64,000 bases of DNA, taken from the NCBI RefSeq assembly GCF_001995215.1, contig NZ_MUXN01000036.1, forward strand, positions 1 through 64,000, given 5' to 3'. Position 1 is the first letter of the stretch; every line of letters begins with the position of its first letter. The position numbers and the translations under genes were made by a program. Shown piece by piece: positions 33,368 to 41,622 of the stretch. This DNA comes from Amycolatopsis azurea DSM 43854 (GTDB lineage: Bacteria; Actinomycetota; Actinomycetes; Mycobacteriales; Pseudonocardiaceae). A model generated the notes under the pieces. The model was given only the letters and a program-made list of their open reading frames with translations, did not search any database and had not been told where the DNA came from.

Positions 33368-33422
33368 GTGTCGCGAAAGCCACTTTCGCAACACTGAAGG
33401 TTGCGAAAGTGGCTTTCGCAAC
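33368..33422. repeat. Paired GAAAG palindrome, hybrid
   Basis: First unit 33368-33392 has a GTGTCGCG outer arm and a CGCAAC inner arm; the second unit (33400-33422) is of the GTTGCG type. Inner pairing is perfect, outer pairing is imperfect: a mix of the two subtypes. Confidence 0.8.
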
Positions 33423-33464
33423 GCTGTCCGGGCGAGGCCACTCACGGCCACACCGGCCGGCACC

Positions 33465-34676
33465 TCAGTTGACGCAGCCGTCCATCGCGGGCGGCGCGGA
33501 AGACGAGGAAGACGAGGAGGACGACGAAGGCGGAGCGGCGACGGACGACGTCGCCGCCACCGGCTTGACCCCGATCCCGCCGGTGGGCTCGCCCACCGCG
33601 GCGACGGTCGTCGACGACAGCGCGGACTTCACGAACGCCTTCACCTGGGCCGGATCCACCTTCACCGCGTCACCGTCGGACGGCGTCGGCAGGGAAAGGC
33701 TCTGGACCGGGATCGTCTGGAACTTCAGCGCCCCCGAACTCATCCCCCGCAACTGCTGCGCGAAGCTCAGCACGTCCCAGCCGCGGTCGAGCACGACCGA
33801 ACCCTGGATCGCGCCGACCAGGGCGCTCAGCCTGGAGGGATCGGTGAACGTCCCGGCGCCGAGGACGGTCTTGGCCATGCTCGAAAGGAACGCCTGCTGC
33901 CGCGCGATGCGGTCGAGGTCGCTGGGCAGCCCGTGCCGCTGCCGCACGAAGGCGAGCGCCTGCGGGCCGGAGAGCAACTGTTTGCCCGCGGGGAACGAAG
34001 CCCCGGAGAACTTGTCCTGCACCGGTTCCTTGAGGCAGACCTCCACGCCGCCGACGGCCTCGCTCAGCGCGGAGAACCCGGCGAGGTTGACCGCCGCGTA
34101 GTGGTTGATCGACAGCCCGGTGAACTGCTCGATCGTCTGGATCGTGAGTTTGGCGCCCGCCTCGTTGGCCTTGACCTCGAGTTGCGCGCCGGTCAGACCC
34201 TGCGCGCGCAGGGAGTTCATCGCGGCGTTCTTGCCGCGGCTGTACGCCGAGTTGATCTTGTGCTTGCCGAGGCCGCCCGCGATGTCCACATAGGAATCGC
34301 GCGGGATGGAGATGGCCGTCGCCGCGGCGCCGCCCGCCGGGATGTGGACCACGATCATGGTGTCGGTGGTGTCGCCGCCATCGTCGCCGTCCCCGGCGTG
34401 CAAGGCGTCGAGGACGTTCTGTGGCAACGGGTTCCCGTCGGGGCCGGTGCGCGAGTCGATTCCGACGAGCAGGATGTTCTGCGCCACCCGCAGCGGTTCA
34501 CCCGCCGGCCCGTCGGGCAGTTGAGCGGACGGCGCGATCACGTCGGCCGTGACGATCCCCGCGTCCAACCGGCTCAGCTGGGTCCACGCGTAGCCCGTGA
34601 CCCCCAGGACGGCCATCGACACCAGGCCCAGTGCGACGCGGCCGCCGATCCGCCGTCCTCGCGACGTGAGCAGCAC
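33465..34676 (-). CDS. LCP (LytR-CpsA-Psr) family protein
   Basis: 403-residue membrane-anchored protein. One N-terminal membrane segment (about 13-30) is followed by the LCP domain: NILLVGIDSR, DTTDTMIVVHIP, ISIPRDSYVDI, KINSAYSRG, GVEVCLKEPVQD and FVRQRHGLPSDLDRIARQQA. LCP proteins attach polyprenyl-phosphate-linked polymers such as arabinogalactan or teichoic acid to peptidoglycan. The C-terminus is a serine-rich tail (ten or more Ser in a row) instead of a visible LytR_C domain. Start ATG 34676. It lies near a DprE2-like gene, which also fits arabinogalactan assembly. Confidence 0.9.
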   Translation of the reverse strand: MLLTSRGRRIGGRVALGLVSMAVLGVTGYAWTQLSRLDAGIVTADVIAPSAQLPDGPAGEPLRVAQNILLVGIDSRTGPDGNPLPQNVLDALHAGDGDDGGDTTDTMIVVHIPAGGAAATAISIPRDSYVDIAGGLGKHKINSAYSRGKNAAMNSLRAQGLTGAQLEVKANEAGAKLTIQTIEQFTGLSINHYAAVNLAGFSALSEAVGGVEVCLKEPVQDKFSGASFPAGKQLLSGPQALAFVRQRHGLPSDLDRIARQQAFLSSMAKTVLGAGTFTDPSRLSALVGAIQGSVVLDRGWDVLSFAQQLRGMSSGALKFQTIPVQSLSLPTPSDGDAVKVDPAQVKAFVKSALSSTTVAAVGEPTGGIGVKPVAATSSVAAPPSSSSSSSSSSAPPAMDGCVN

Positions 34677-34850
34677 GACCTTCTCCCCGCTTCAGTGAAT
34701 GATCCCCCGCATTCGAGGATCACCGCGTTAGCTGGGAATTAGCTGAGAAACATGTCATGAACGGGTCTTAAAGCCCGATCGGCCCAGCAAGAGTGACCAA
34801 GGAGACAGCCGGCCGCGACACCGCGTGCCGGAATGATCGCGCAGCGCTTC

Positions 34851-35594
34851 CTAGCGCGGCATCCGGCGCCAGATCGCCCGCGGCACCACGCGCATCACCG
34901 CGAACACGAGCCTCAGGAGTCCCGGCACCCACACCGTTTCCCGGCGTTTCCGGAGCGCCGCGACCGTCGCGTCGGCGACCTGATCGGGCGTGCTCGAGAA
35001 CGGCGCGGGCGACATGCCCTCGGTCATCCGCCCGATCACGAAGCCGGGCCGGACGAGCAGGAGGTGTACTCCGGTGCCGTGCAGGGCGTCGGCCATGCCG
35101 CTCGCGAAGCCGTCGAGACCCGCCTTCGCCGATCCGTAGACGTAGTTCGCCCGCCGGACCCGCACCCCGGCGACCGACGAGAACACCACGAGGCTGCCGC
35201 TTCCTTGCTCACGAAGCACAGTGGCCACATGCGTCAGCACACTCACATGAGCCACGTAGTCGGTGTGCACGATCGCGACGGCGTGCCCGGCGTCCGCTTC
35301 GGCCCGCGCCTGATCGCCGAGGATCCCGAAAGCGGTGACGACGACGTCCAGCGGACCGTGTTCCGCGACGACCTTCTCCAGGAACGGACCGTGCCCGGCC
35401 AGATCGTCGGCGTCGAACTCGACGACGTCGACCTTCTCCGCTCCGGCGGCGCGCAGCCGCTCGGACTCCGCACCGAGGTCCGCGCTGCGCCGCGCGGCCA
35501 GCACGATCTCGCGCGCCCCGCCCATGGCGAGCCGTTCCGCGACCGCGAGGCCGATCTCGCTGCGTCCGCCCAGTACCAGCACCGTTCCGCTCAC
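34851..35594 (-). CDS. DprE2-like short-chain dehydrogenase
   Basis: 247-residue SDR strongly resembling mycobacterial DprE2, the reductase that completes decaprenylphosphoryl-arabinose synthesis. Shared features: SGTVLVLGGRSEIGLAVAER (nucleotide site), VTAFGILGD, the catalytic GVRVRRANYVYGSAKAGLDG with Tyr and Lys, LLLVRPGFVIGRMT and the C-terminal FAVMRVVPRAIWRRMPR. Start GTG 35594; an upstream in-frame start is possible. Divergent from a TetR gene. No DprE1 gene is next to it, so it may be a paralogue with another polyprenyl-sugar or unrelated substrate. Confidence 0.83.
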   Translation of the reverse strand: MSGTVLVLGGRSEIGLAVAERLAMGGAREIVLAARRSADLGAESERLRAAGAEKVDVVEFDADDLAGHGPFLEKVVAEHGPLDVVVTAFGILGDQARAEADAGHAVAIVHTDYVAHVSVLTHVATVLREQGSGSLVVFSSVAGVRVRRANYVYGSAKAGLDGFASGMADALHGTGVHLLLVRPGFVIGRMTEGMSPAPFSSTPDQVADATVAALRKRRETVWVPGLLRLVFAVMRVVPRAIWRRMPR

Positions 35595-35649
35595 CCGCCG
35601 CAGTCTGCCAGGCGGGAACCCGCCGCTCGCGAGTGGCACGGTTCACAAA

Positions 35650-35663
35650 CTGCAATTTTGCAG
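35650..35663. promoter_or_regulatory. Candidate TetR operator
   Basis: Dyad CTGCAA-TT-TTGCAG, 32 bases upstream of the TetR ATG at 35695, in the divergent region with the DprE2-like gene; a second TGCA word follows at about 35667-35671. Autoregulation is inferred. Confidence 0.5.
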
Positions 35664-35694
35664 TATCTGCATCTTTAGGCGTATCGTCGTGCTC

Positions 35695-36321
35695 ATGCCC
35701 GAACCCGCCAAAGGTCTCCGCGAGCGCAAGCGGCTCGAAACCCACCGCGCGCTGGCGACCACCGCCGTCCGGCTCGTCGCCGAACGCGGTCTGGACCAGG
35801 TGACGGTCGAGGACATCAGCGCGGCGGCGGGGGTTTCGCCGCGGACGTTCTTCAACTACTTCCCGTCCAAAGAGGACGCTGTCGTCATCGCGCACGCCGA
35901 CAACGCCGAGCGGTCACAGCGCATCATCGAGAAATTCCTTGCCACGCCGGAGGAAGTCAGCGCGCCGCGCGCCTTCGTCGACGCACTGAAGGAAGACTTC
36001 GCCCACGTCGACGAGAACCGCGAAGAGTGGCTCGGCCGGATGAAGGCGATCCATGACAACCCCACCCTGCATTCGCGCGCGGTGGCGATGAACCACGACA
36101 CGGTAGCGCCGACGATCGAGGCGATCGCGCGTCGCACCGGGCTCGACCCGAAGGCCGACCTGTACCCGACGCTGCTGCTGTCCACGCTCGGCGGCGCGGT
36201 CAACGCGGCACTCAGGCACTGGTACCAGCACGACGGCCGGGTGTCCGCGCTCGAACTGCTGGACGACGCCGTCGAACTGCTTCTCGCCGGGCTCCCCGAG
36301 CCCGGCGGCCGCGCGCGCTGA
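35695..36321 (+). CDS. TetR family transcriptional regulator
   Basis: 208-residue regulator. Helix-turn-helix: LVAERGLDQVTVEDISAAAG and VSPRTFFNYFPSKEDAV, the pattern of multidrug-pump repressors. ATG 35695 (MPEPAKGLRERKRLE) begins after a stretch lacking coding features. The MFS pump gene follows 37 bases later, so this is probably its repressor, in one transcript. Confidence 0.9.
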   Translation: MPEPAKGLRERKRLETHRALATTAVRLVAERGLDQVTVEDISAAAGVSPRTFFNYFPSKEDAVVIAHADNAERSQRIIEKFLATPEEVSAPRAFVDALKEDFAHVDENREEWLGRMKAIHDNPTLHSRAVAMNHDTVAPTIEAIARRTGLDPKADLYPTLLLSTLGGAVNAALRHWYQHDGRVSALELLDDAVELLLAGLPEPGGRAR

Positions 36322-36358
36322 CGCGCCCGGCTCCACAGGAACACGAAGGGGGACACCC

Positions 36359-37933
36359 ATGTCCGTATCCATGACCGAGCCACGAGAACCGGAGGCCCCG
36401 GCGGGCTCGATGGGCCGCAAACAGGTCCTCGAAGCGATGTCGGGGCTGATGATGGGCATGTTCGTCGCCATCCTCGCCTCGACGGTGGTCGCGAACGCGT
36501 TGCCGCGCATCGTCTCCGAACTGGGCGGCTCGCAGGCCTCCTACACCTGGGTGGTCACCACCGAACTGCTCGCGATGACCGCGACGGTTCCGCTCTGGGG
36601 CAAGCTTTCCGATCTGTACAACAAGAAGCTGCTGATCCAGCTCTCGCTCGGACTGTTCGTCGTCGGCTCGCTGGTCGCCGGTTTCGCGGGCAACATCGAA
36701 CTCCTGATCGCCAGCCGGGTCGCGCAGGGCATCGGCGCGGGCGGGCTCACCGCGCTCGCGCAGGTGATCATGGCCGCCATCGTCTCGCCGCGGGAGCTCG
36801 GGAAGTACTCGGGGATCTTCGGTGCCGTGTTCGCCGTCGGGACCATCGCGGGCCCGCTGATCGGCGGCGTCATGGTGGACACCTCCTGGCTCGGCTGGCG
36901 CTGGTGCTTCTTCCTGGGCGTGCCGTTCGCGGTCGCGGCGATCCTGCTGCTGCAACGCACCCTGAACCTGCCGACGATCCGGCGGGACGTGAAGGTCGAC
37001 TACCTGGGCGCTTTCCTGATCATGGCGGGCGTTTCGACGCTGCTGGTCTGGTCTTCGCTGGCCGGGCACCAGTTCGCGTGGGGCTCGTGGTGGACCGTCG
37101 GCCTGGTGACCGCGGGCGTGGTCGTCCTCGCCCTCGCCGTCTACGTCGAATCGAAGGTGGCCGAGCCGATCCTTCCGCTGGGCCTGTTCCGCAACCGCAC
37201 GGTCAGCCTGACCACCCTCGCGAGCTTCCTGGTCGGTGTCGCGATGTTCGGCGGGACGGTGTTCCTGTCGCAGTACTTCCAGTTGTCGCTCGGGAAGTCG
37301 CCGACGGTGGCCGGACTGCTGAGCCTGCCGATGATCTTCGGCATCCTCGTGTCCTCCACGGTCTCGGGCCAGCTCATCAGCCGGACCGGCAAGTGGAAGA
37401 GCCACCTGCTGCTCGGCGCGACCCTGATGACCGTCGGCCTTGCCCTGCTGGGCACGCTCGACTCGAAGACGAACCTCGTCGTGCTCGGCGCGTACATGGT
37501 CGTCCTGGGCGTCGGCGTCGGCATGCTGATGCAGAACCTGGTCCTGGTGTCGCAGAACGACGTCGACGCGCACGACCTCGGCACGGCGACCTCGACGCTG
37601 TCGTTCTTCCGCAGTCTCGGCGGCTCGATCGGGGTGAGCGCGCTGGGCGCGGTGCTGGCGAACCGGGTCACCGCGCAGATCACCGAGAAGCTCGGCCCGC
37701 TGCCCGGTGGCGGTGAAGGCGGCGCGGTGCCGAACGTCGCCGCGCTGCCCGAACCGGTCGCGAGCGTCGTCCGCGACGCCTACGGGGAAGCGACCAGCGA
37801 GCTGTTCCTGATCAGCGCACCGATCGCACTGCTGGTCATCGTCGCCGTCGCCTTCCTCAAGCACAAGCCGCTCAAGACCCAGTCGGGCAACGAGCGTCTG
37901 GCCGAGGAGACGGCCGCCGACGCCGTCGCCTGA
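36359..37933 (+). CDS. MFS drug:H+ antiporter (DHA2, EmrB/QacA type)
   Basis: 524-residue exporter with about 14 membrane segments. Signatures: MMGMFVAILASTVVANALPR (motif D1), LWGKLSDLYNKKLLIQLSL (motif A), ASRVAQGIGAGGLTALAQVI (motif B) and GAVFAVGTIAGPLIGGVMVD (motif C of antiporters). It follows a TetR gene, the classic regulator-pump pair; substrates are likely hydrophobic drugs but unknown. A strong hairpin follows at 37945. Confidence 0.93.
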   Translation: MSVSMTEPREPEAPAGSMGRKQVLEAMSGLMMGMFVAILASTVVANALPRIVSELGGSQASYTWVVTTELLAMTATVPLWGKLSDLYNKKLLIQLSLGLFVVGSLVAGFAGNIELLIASRVAQGIGAGGLTALAQVIMAAIVSPRELGKYSGIFGAVFAVGTIAGPLIGGVMVDTSWLGWRWCFFLGVPFAVAAILLLQRTLNLPTIRRDVKVDYLGAFLIMAGVSTLLVWSSLAGHQFAWGSWWTVGLVTAGVVVLALAVYVESKVAEPILPLGLFRNRTVSLTTLASFLVGVAMFGGTVFLSQYFQLSLGKSPTVAGLLSLPMIFGILVSSTVSGQLISRTGKWKSHLLLGATLMTVGLALLGTLDSKTNLVVLGAYMVVLGVGVGMLMQNLVLVSQNDVDAHDLGTATSTLSFFRSLGGSIGVSALGAVLANRVTAQITEKLGPLPGGGEGGAVPNVAALPEPVASVVRDAYGEATSELFLISAPIALLVIVAVAFLKHKPLKTQSGNERLAEETAADAVA

Positions 37934-37944
37934 TCCACCACGAG

Positions 37945-37979
37945 AGAGGGCCCGGTTCCACTGAACCGGGCCCTCTTTC
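37945..37979 (+). terminator. Rho-independent terminator
   Basis: Perfect 14-base stem (AGAGGGCCCGGTTC) with loop CACT, followed by TTTC, 11 bases after the MFS stop. Confidence 0.87.
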
Positions 37980-38028
37980 GCGCGCACGAAAGACACCCAG
38001 GGAATTCCAGTCGTGCGATCGAGTCGTT

Positions 38029-38280
38029 TCAGGCGGCGCTGCCGACCCGAATCAGGCGGCGCCGTTCGGTACCGGTCAGCCCGCCGAAAACGCCGTGGGC
38101 CAGTCCGTTGTCCACGGCATAGGCCAAGCAGGCCGAAATGACCGGGCACCGGGCACAGACGGCCTTCGCCCTGGCAGCCTGCCGGGCGCCGGGACCGGTT
38201 TCGGTGACCGGAAAGAACAGTTCGGGATCCTCACCGCGGCAAGCGGCCTCACCCAGGTCACCCACCATCCTCGTTTCCAT
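38029..38280 (-). CDS. WhiB-family transcriptional regulator
   Basis: 83-residue iron-sulfur regulator. The four cluster cysteines are C14, C42, C45 and C51 (ACRGEDPELFFP; AVCARCPVISACLAYAVDNG), followed by the WhiB turn motif GVFGGLTGTERR. The ribosome-binding site AAGGAGGTGAT, fully complementary to the 16S tail, precedes ATG 38280. It is short, close to WhiB-core size. Divergent from the sigma factor gene. Such proteins sense oxygen/nitric oxide or work with SigA in development. Confidence 0.92.
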   Translation of the reverse strand: METRMVGDLGEAACRGEDPELFFPVTETGPGARQAARAKAVCARCPVISACLAYAVDNGLAHGVFGGLTGTERRRLIRVGSAA

Positions 38281-38459
38281 TTCCTATCACCTCCTTTTTT
38301 CCGATTTTCCCTTCCGCGTCAAACGACTTCCGCTCGCAGCCGGGTAGCCGCCCCGGTACGGGCCGCAAACATCACCTTGACCGAATCGTTACACTCAGCG
38401 GCCCGCTCGCTGCACCTGTTCTGGTGAGGGCATTCGCGTCAGGCGGCTGAGAGCGGTGA

Positions 38460-39647
38460 GTGCGGGTGATGGGCCACGACGGGTTCGACGAGTTCTTCCA
38501 CGCCGAATTTCCGCTGCTCACCGGCTTCCTGTGCAAGGCGGGGTTCGCGCTCGACCCGGCGCGTGACGCGGCCGCGGAGGCGATGCTCAACGCCTACGAG
38601 GACTGGCGGTCCATCATCCAGCCGAAAGCGTGGGTCCGCCGCGTCGGGCACCGGCGGGCGAAGGAGCAGACCGCGGTCCGGGCCGACTGGGCCTTCGCAG
38701 ACGCCGGCCGGGAAGACAAACTCACCGTTCTCGCCGACGAGGCGTCGTCCGTCCTGACCATGCTGGGGCGGCTGCCGAAACGCCAGCAGCTCGGCATGGC
38801 GTGGGTGCTGGACGGCTTCACACCGCGCGAGATCGCCGCGGTGCTCGGGATCGCGGACGAGGCCGTCGGCGCGACCTTGCGTCACGCGCGAAGCCGCTTG
38901 GAGGAGCACGACCCCGAATCCGCCGACCGCCTGGACAGCGCCAACGATGCCTTCATCGACGCGCTGCGCGTCGGCCTCGACAGCGAAGACACCCTGACCA
39001 GGATCAAGAACCGCGCGATGATCCGGGAACTCTCGCTGGTGGAGCCGGGCGCCCCGGCGGAGGCCGAGCCCGAACAGGCGGCGCCGTCCCACTGGTACAG
39101 CCTCGACGAATCCGTCGCGGCCGCCGGACGAGGCGACCAGCGGGCGCTGAACCACCTGCTGACCACCATCCGCCCGCTCGTGATCCGCTACTGCCGCGCG
39201 CGGATCGGCAGACAGGAGCGGACGTACGTCTCCGCGGACGACGTCGCGCAGGAGGTCTGCGTCGCGATCCTCCGCGCACTGCCCACCTATCGCGAACGAG
39301 GACGGCCCTTTCTCGCCTTCGTCTACGGCATCGCCCAGCACAAGGTCGCCGACGCCCGCCGGGCCGCCGCCCGCAACCGCTCCGATCCCGTCGCCGAAGT
39401 CCCCGACGGCGTCTCGGAATCCGCCGGCCCGGAACAACGAGCGCTGCACAACGAATTGAGCGACCGGATGGGCGAACTACTGCGGATCCTGCCGGACAAG
39501 CAGCGGGAAATCGTCGTGTTGCGGATCGTCGTGGGCCTGTCGGCGGAAGAGACCGCGGGGGTGGTCGGGTCGACGGCGGGCGCCGTTCGCGTTGCGCAGC
39601 ACCGGGCTTTGGGGCGGCTGCGCAAGATCCTGGAGGAGGAGCCGTGA
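38460..39647 (+). CDS. Two-module sigma factor: ECF-like half plus ShbA-like half
   Basis: 395-residue single frame holding two sigma-70 units. Half 1 (about 4-150): region 2-like GFDEFFHAEFPLLTGFL with AWVRRVGHRRAKEQ, and region 4 LPKRQQLGMAWVLDGFTPRE. A linker of about 70 residues follows. Half 2 (about 220-395): RALNHLLTTIRPLVIRYCRA, DDVAQEVCVAILRALPTYRE, FLAFVYGIAQHKVADARRAA and LPDKQREIVVLRIVVGLSAE, which closely match ShbA/SigD, the sigma factor that in streptomycetes transcribes the principal sigma gene. There is no stop between the halves. GTG 38460 or ATG 38469 may start. An internal start near 39018 could make ShbA alone. Confidence 0.85.
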   Translation: MRVMGHDGFDEFFHAEFPLLTGFLCKAGFALDPARDAAAEAMLNAYEDWRSIIQPKAWVRRVGHRRAKEQTAVRADWAFADAGREDKLTVLADEASSVLTMLGRLPKRQQLGMAWVLDGFTPREIAAVLGIADEAVGATLRHARSRLEEHDPESADRLDSANDAFIDALRVGLDSEDTLTRIKNRAMIRELSLVEPGAPAEAEPEQAAPSHWYSLDESVAAAGRGDQRALNHLLTTIRPLVIRYCRARIGRQERTYVSADDVAQEVCVAILRALPTYRERGRPFLAFVYGIAQHKVADARRAAARNRSDPVAEVPDGVSESAGPEQRALHNELSDRMGELLRILPDKQREIVVLRIVVGLSAEETAGVVGSTAGAVRVAQHRALGRLRKILEEEP

Positions 39648-39692
39648 GTGGTGAGGCCGATTCCAGATCTCGTCCTCACGACTCACGAGGCA

Positions 39693-40268
39693 TTAGGGGC
39701 GGCAGCGTTCGGCGGTCGCGGCGGCCTTGGTCAGTTCCGGCGAGTCCAGCACGGCCTTGACCGGGTCGAGCGCGCCGTGCGCGTCCTTCTGGGCCGCCAT
39801 CAGACCGTCGACAGCGCGGGCCTGCGCGGCCGTGTCACTCCTCTTCGCAGCGTCCAGATCGGCCTTCGCCTTCACGACCTTGTCGCGCGCCGCGGTGTAT
39901 TTCCCGAGGAAGTCCTTCTTGGCCGCGTCCGCGGCGGGGACCGGCGCGGAAGGCAGCGCGTTGAGCTCCTCGACCGTCTTCCCCAGGATGCTCGCGTAGT
40001 GCCCGAGCTGGTCGCTGGTGCTCTTCGTGATCGCCTCGACGGTGTCACCACCGGCAGCGGGCATCTTGTTGTTACCGTCGATGAAATCCTTGACGGCGCC
40101 GCAGAACCCGTTCATCCAGGCCACCGTGGCGGACTGGTCGGCGGCGGACGACGAGGGCGCCACGGGCGCCTTCTCCATCGCCTGCGGAGCCGGAGTGCAG
40201 CCGGTCAGGGCCAACGCGATTCCGATCGCGGCCACGACGGCGGCCGGTGCTTTCTTGGCGGCAAGCAT
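39693..40268 (-). CDS. Lipoprotein of unknown function
   Basis: 191-residue predicted lipoprotein with signal VVAAIGIALALTGC (lipobox Cys about 24). The mature part is helical and rich in Ala/Lys/Asp (AARDKVVKAKADLDAAKRSD), with cysteines in MNGFCGAVKDFIDG and at the C-terminal AERCRP that may pair. No named family recognised. Convergent with the sigma factor gene, 45 bases away. Confidence 0.72.
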   Translation of the reverse strand: MLAAKKAPAAVVAAIGIALALTGCTPAPQAMEKAPVAPSSSAADQSATVAWMNGFCGAVKDFIDGNNKMPAAGGDTVEAITKSTSDQLGHYASILGKTVEELNALPSAPVPAADAAKKDFLGKYTAARDKVVKAKADLDAAKRSDTAAQARAVDGLMAAQKDAHGALDPVKAVLDSPELTKAAATAERCRP

Positions 40269-40492
40269 GTCTCTTTCCCCTCTCTTTCCGGCTCGTGTTC
40301 CGGCCGGCGCGAGGACTTTGACACGGTGGAACGGGCGCGGTCTGCGTCATCTGACTCAGAACCCGGCACCTCCACGCTCGAATTCGTAACGTTCGAGGCA
40401 CGGCGGCCGGAAGGCGTAACAGGGTGCGGACGGACGGCGAGTACGCATTACCCCTGTTCACTTCGAGGACACCCAGCCGAAGAGGTAGCACC

Positions 40493-40771
40493 ATGGCCAT
40501 CAAGATCATCGCAGCGCGGCTCGAAGGCGGGAAGTTCCACGAAAGCGTCACGAAACTGCGCTGGGTCAACCCCGGCAGCGGCGAAACCGGCGAGAGTTTC
40601 GTCTCGGCGATCGTGGCGTGGATCGAAGACGACGACGGGAAAGCCTATGTGGACGAGGGAATCCACCGGGTGGGGGTGGAGGTCGTCAAACCGACCTTCG
40701 GCCCGAAGTTCCTCCGCACCCGGGCGGACGGGATCTGGAAGAACAACCTCGTCGAGCTTCCCCGATTCTGA
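40493..40771 (+). CDS. DUF3892 protein
   Basis: 92-residue small soluble protein. MAIKIIAARLEGGKFHES, LRWVNPGSGETGES, VAWIEDDDGKAYV and FLRTRADGIWKNNLVELPRF follow the DUF3892 pattern. ATG 40493 has AAGAGG upstream. Function of the family is unknown. Flanked by the lipoprotein gene (divergent) and a convergent GntR gene. Confidence 0.83.
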   Translation: MAIKIIAARLEGGKFHESVTKLRWVNPGSGETGESFVSAIVAWIEDDDGKAYVDEGIHRVGVEVVKPTFGPKFLRTRADGIWKNNLVELPRF

Positions 40772-40828
40772 GGCGACTCGTCCACAATGGACAGCAGGGT
40801 CCGACTGCAGGCCGGGTCGGGCCCTGTT

Positions 40829-41518
40829 TCATCCGGCCTGGTCGGGTTGATCGGGTGCGCAGCTGATCAGCAGCCGGGTGGTGTGCGCGATGTGGTCACG
40901 CAGCAGGTTCTGCGCGTGGTCGGCGTCGCGCGCGAGAGCGGCGTCGAGTAGTGCTCGATGCTCGGCGGCGACGTCGCGGCCGGGTTCGTTGCCGAGGGAT
41001 ACCGACCACTGCCGGTACAGCTCGGCCTCCTGCCGCAACGACCGTGCCGTGTCGAGCAGCCGCTGATTGCGGCAGCCGGCCAGCAGCGCGTGATGGAAAA
41101 CCGCGTGTGCCTGCGACCACTCGTCGGTCAGGTGGTCCGGATCGGCCGGGTCGCGATAAGGCGCGCGTTCCAGAAGGTGGTGCGCGGCAACGGCATCGGC
41201 CTCCCAGCGTGTGTCACCTTCCCGCACTGACAGCCCCAGTACCAGGGATTCGATCTCCGCCCGCGCCTGAGTCAGCTCGGCCAGGTCCTGGTGAGACAGC
41301 GGCCGGACCAGGTAACCCTGACGCGGCCTGGCCACCACCAACCCTTCGGCGACCAGTCTCGTCAGCGCCTCGCGGGTGGCACCGACGCTCACTTGGTAGC
41401 GGTCGGCCAGGTCCGGGAACTTGAGCCGGTCACCCGGGACCAGGCGACCGGCGAGGATGTCGGCGCGCAACGCCTGGTGGATGCCGTCGGTGCGGGTCGC
41501 TCCGCCGCTCTTGGTCAT
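40829..41518 (-). CDS. GntR family regulator (FCD/FadR subgroup)
   Basis: 229-residue regulator. Winged helix: IHQALRADILAGRLVPGDRL and VSVGATREALTRLVAEGLVV; C-terminal FCD domain with the usual Asp/His metal or ligand residues (VFHHALLAGCRNQRLLD, AEHRALLDAALARD). Divergent from the catabolic module that starts with the broken amidohydrolase; an exact 14-base palindrome lies between them. It probably represses that module until an acid-like effector binds. Confidence 0.9.
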   Translation of the reverse strand: MTKSGGATRTDGIHQALRADILAGRLVPGDRLKFPDLADRYQVSVGATREALTRLVAEGLVVARPRQGYLVRPLSHQDLAELTQARAEIESLVLGLSVREGDTRWEADAVAAHHLLERAPYRDPADPDHLTDEWSQAHAVFHHALLAGCRNQRLLDTARSLRQEAELYRQWSVSLGNEPGRDVAAEHRALLDAALARDADHAQNLLRDHIAHTTRLLISCAPDQPDQAG

Positions 41519-41552
41519 GTCGTCCAGCCTAGCACTTTACGAATCCAGGTTG

Positions 41553-41566
41553 AACTTTCGAAAGTT
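41553..41566. promoter_or_regulatory. Candidate GntR operator
   Basis: Perfect palindrome AACTTTCGAAAGTT, midway between the divergent GntR gene (start 41518) and the amidohydrolase (start 41623). A second dyad CGAAT-T-ATTCG lies at 41579-41589. Confidence 0.65.
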
Positions 41567-41622
41567 TGGGGTTAGTTTCGAATTATTCGGTTCGAGCCTG
41601 CCAGCGACATGAGGAGTCACCG

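Noticed and set aside
36212..38149. Long minus-strand open frame opposite the MFS gene
   Set aside because: Composition is that of a shadow (Arg/Asp/His-rich, no domains); the MFS frame on the other strand has all family motifs.
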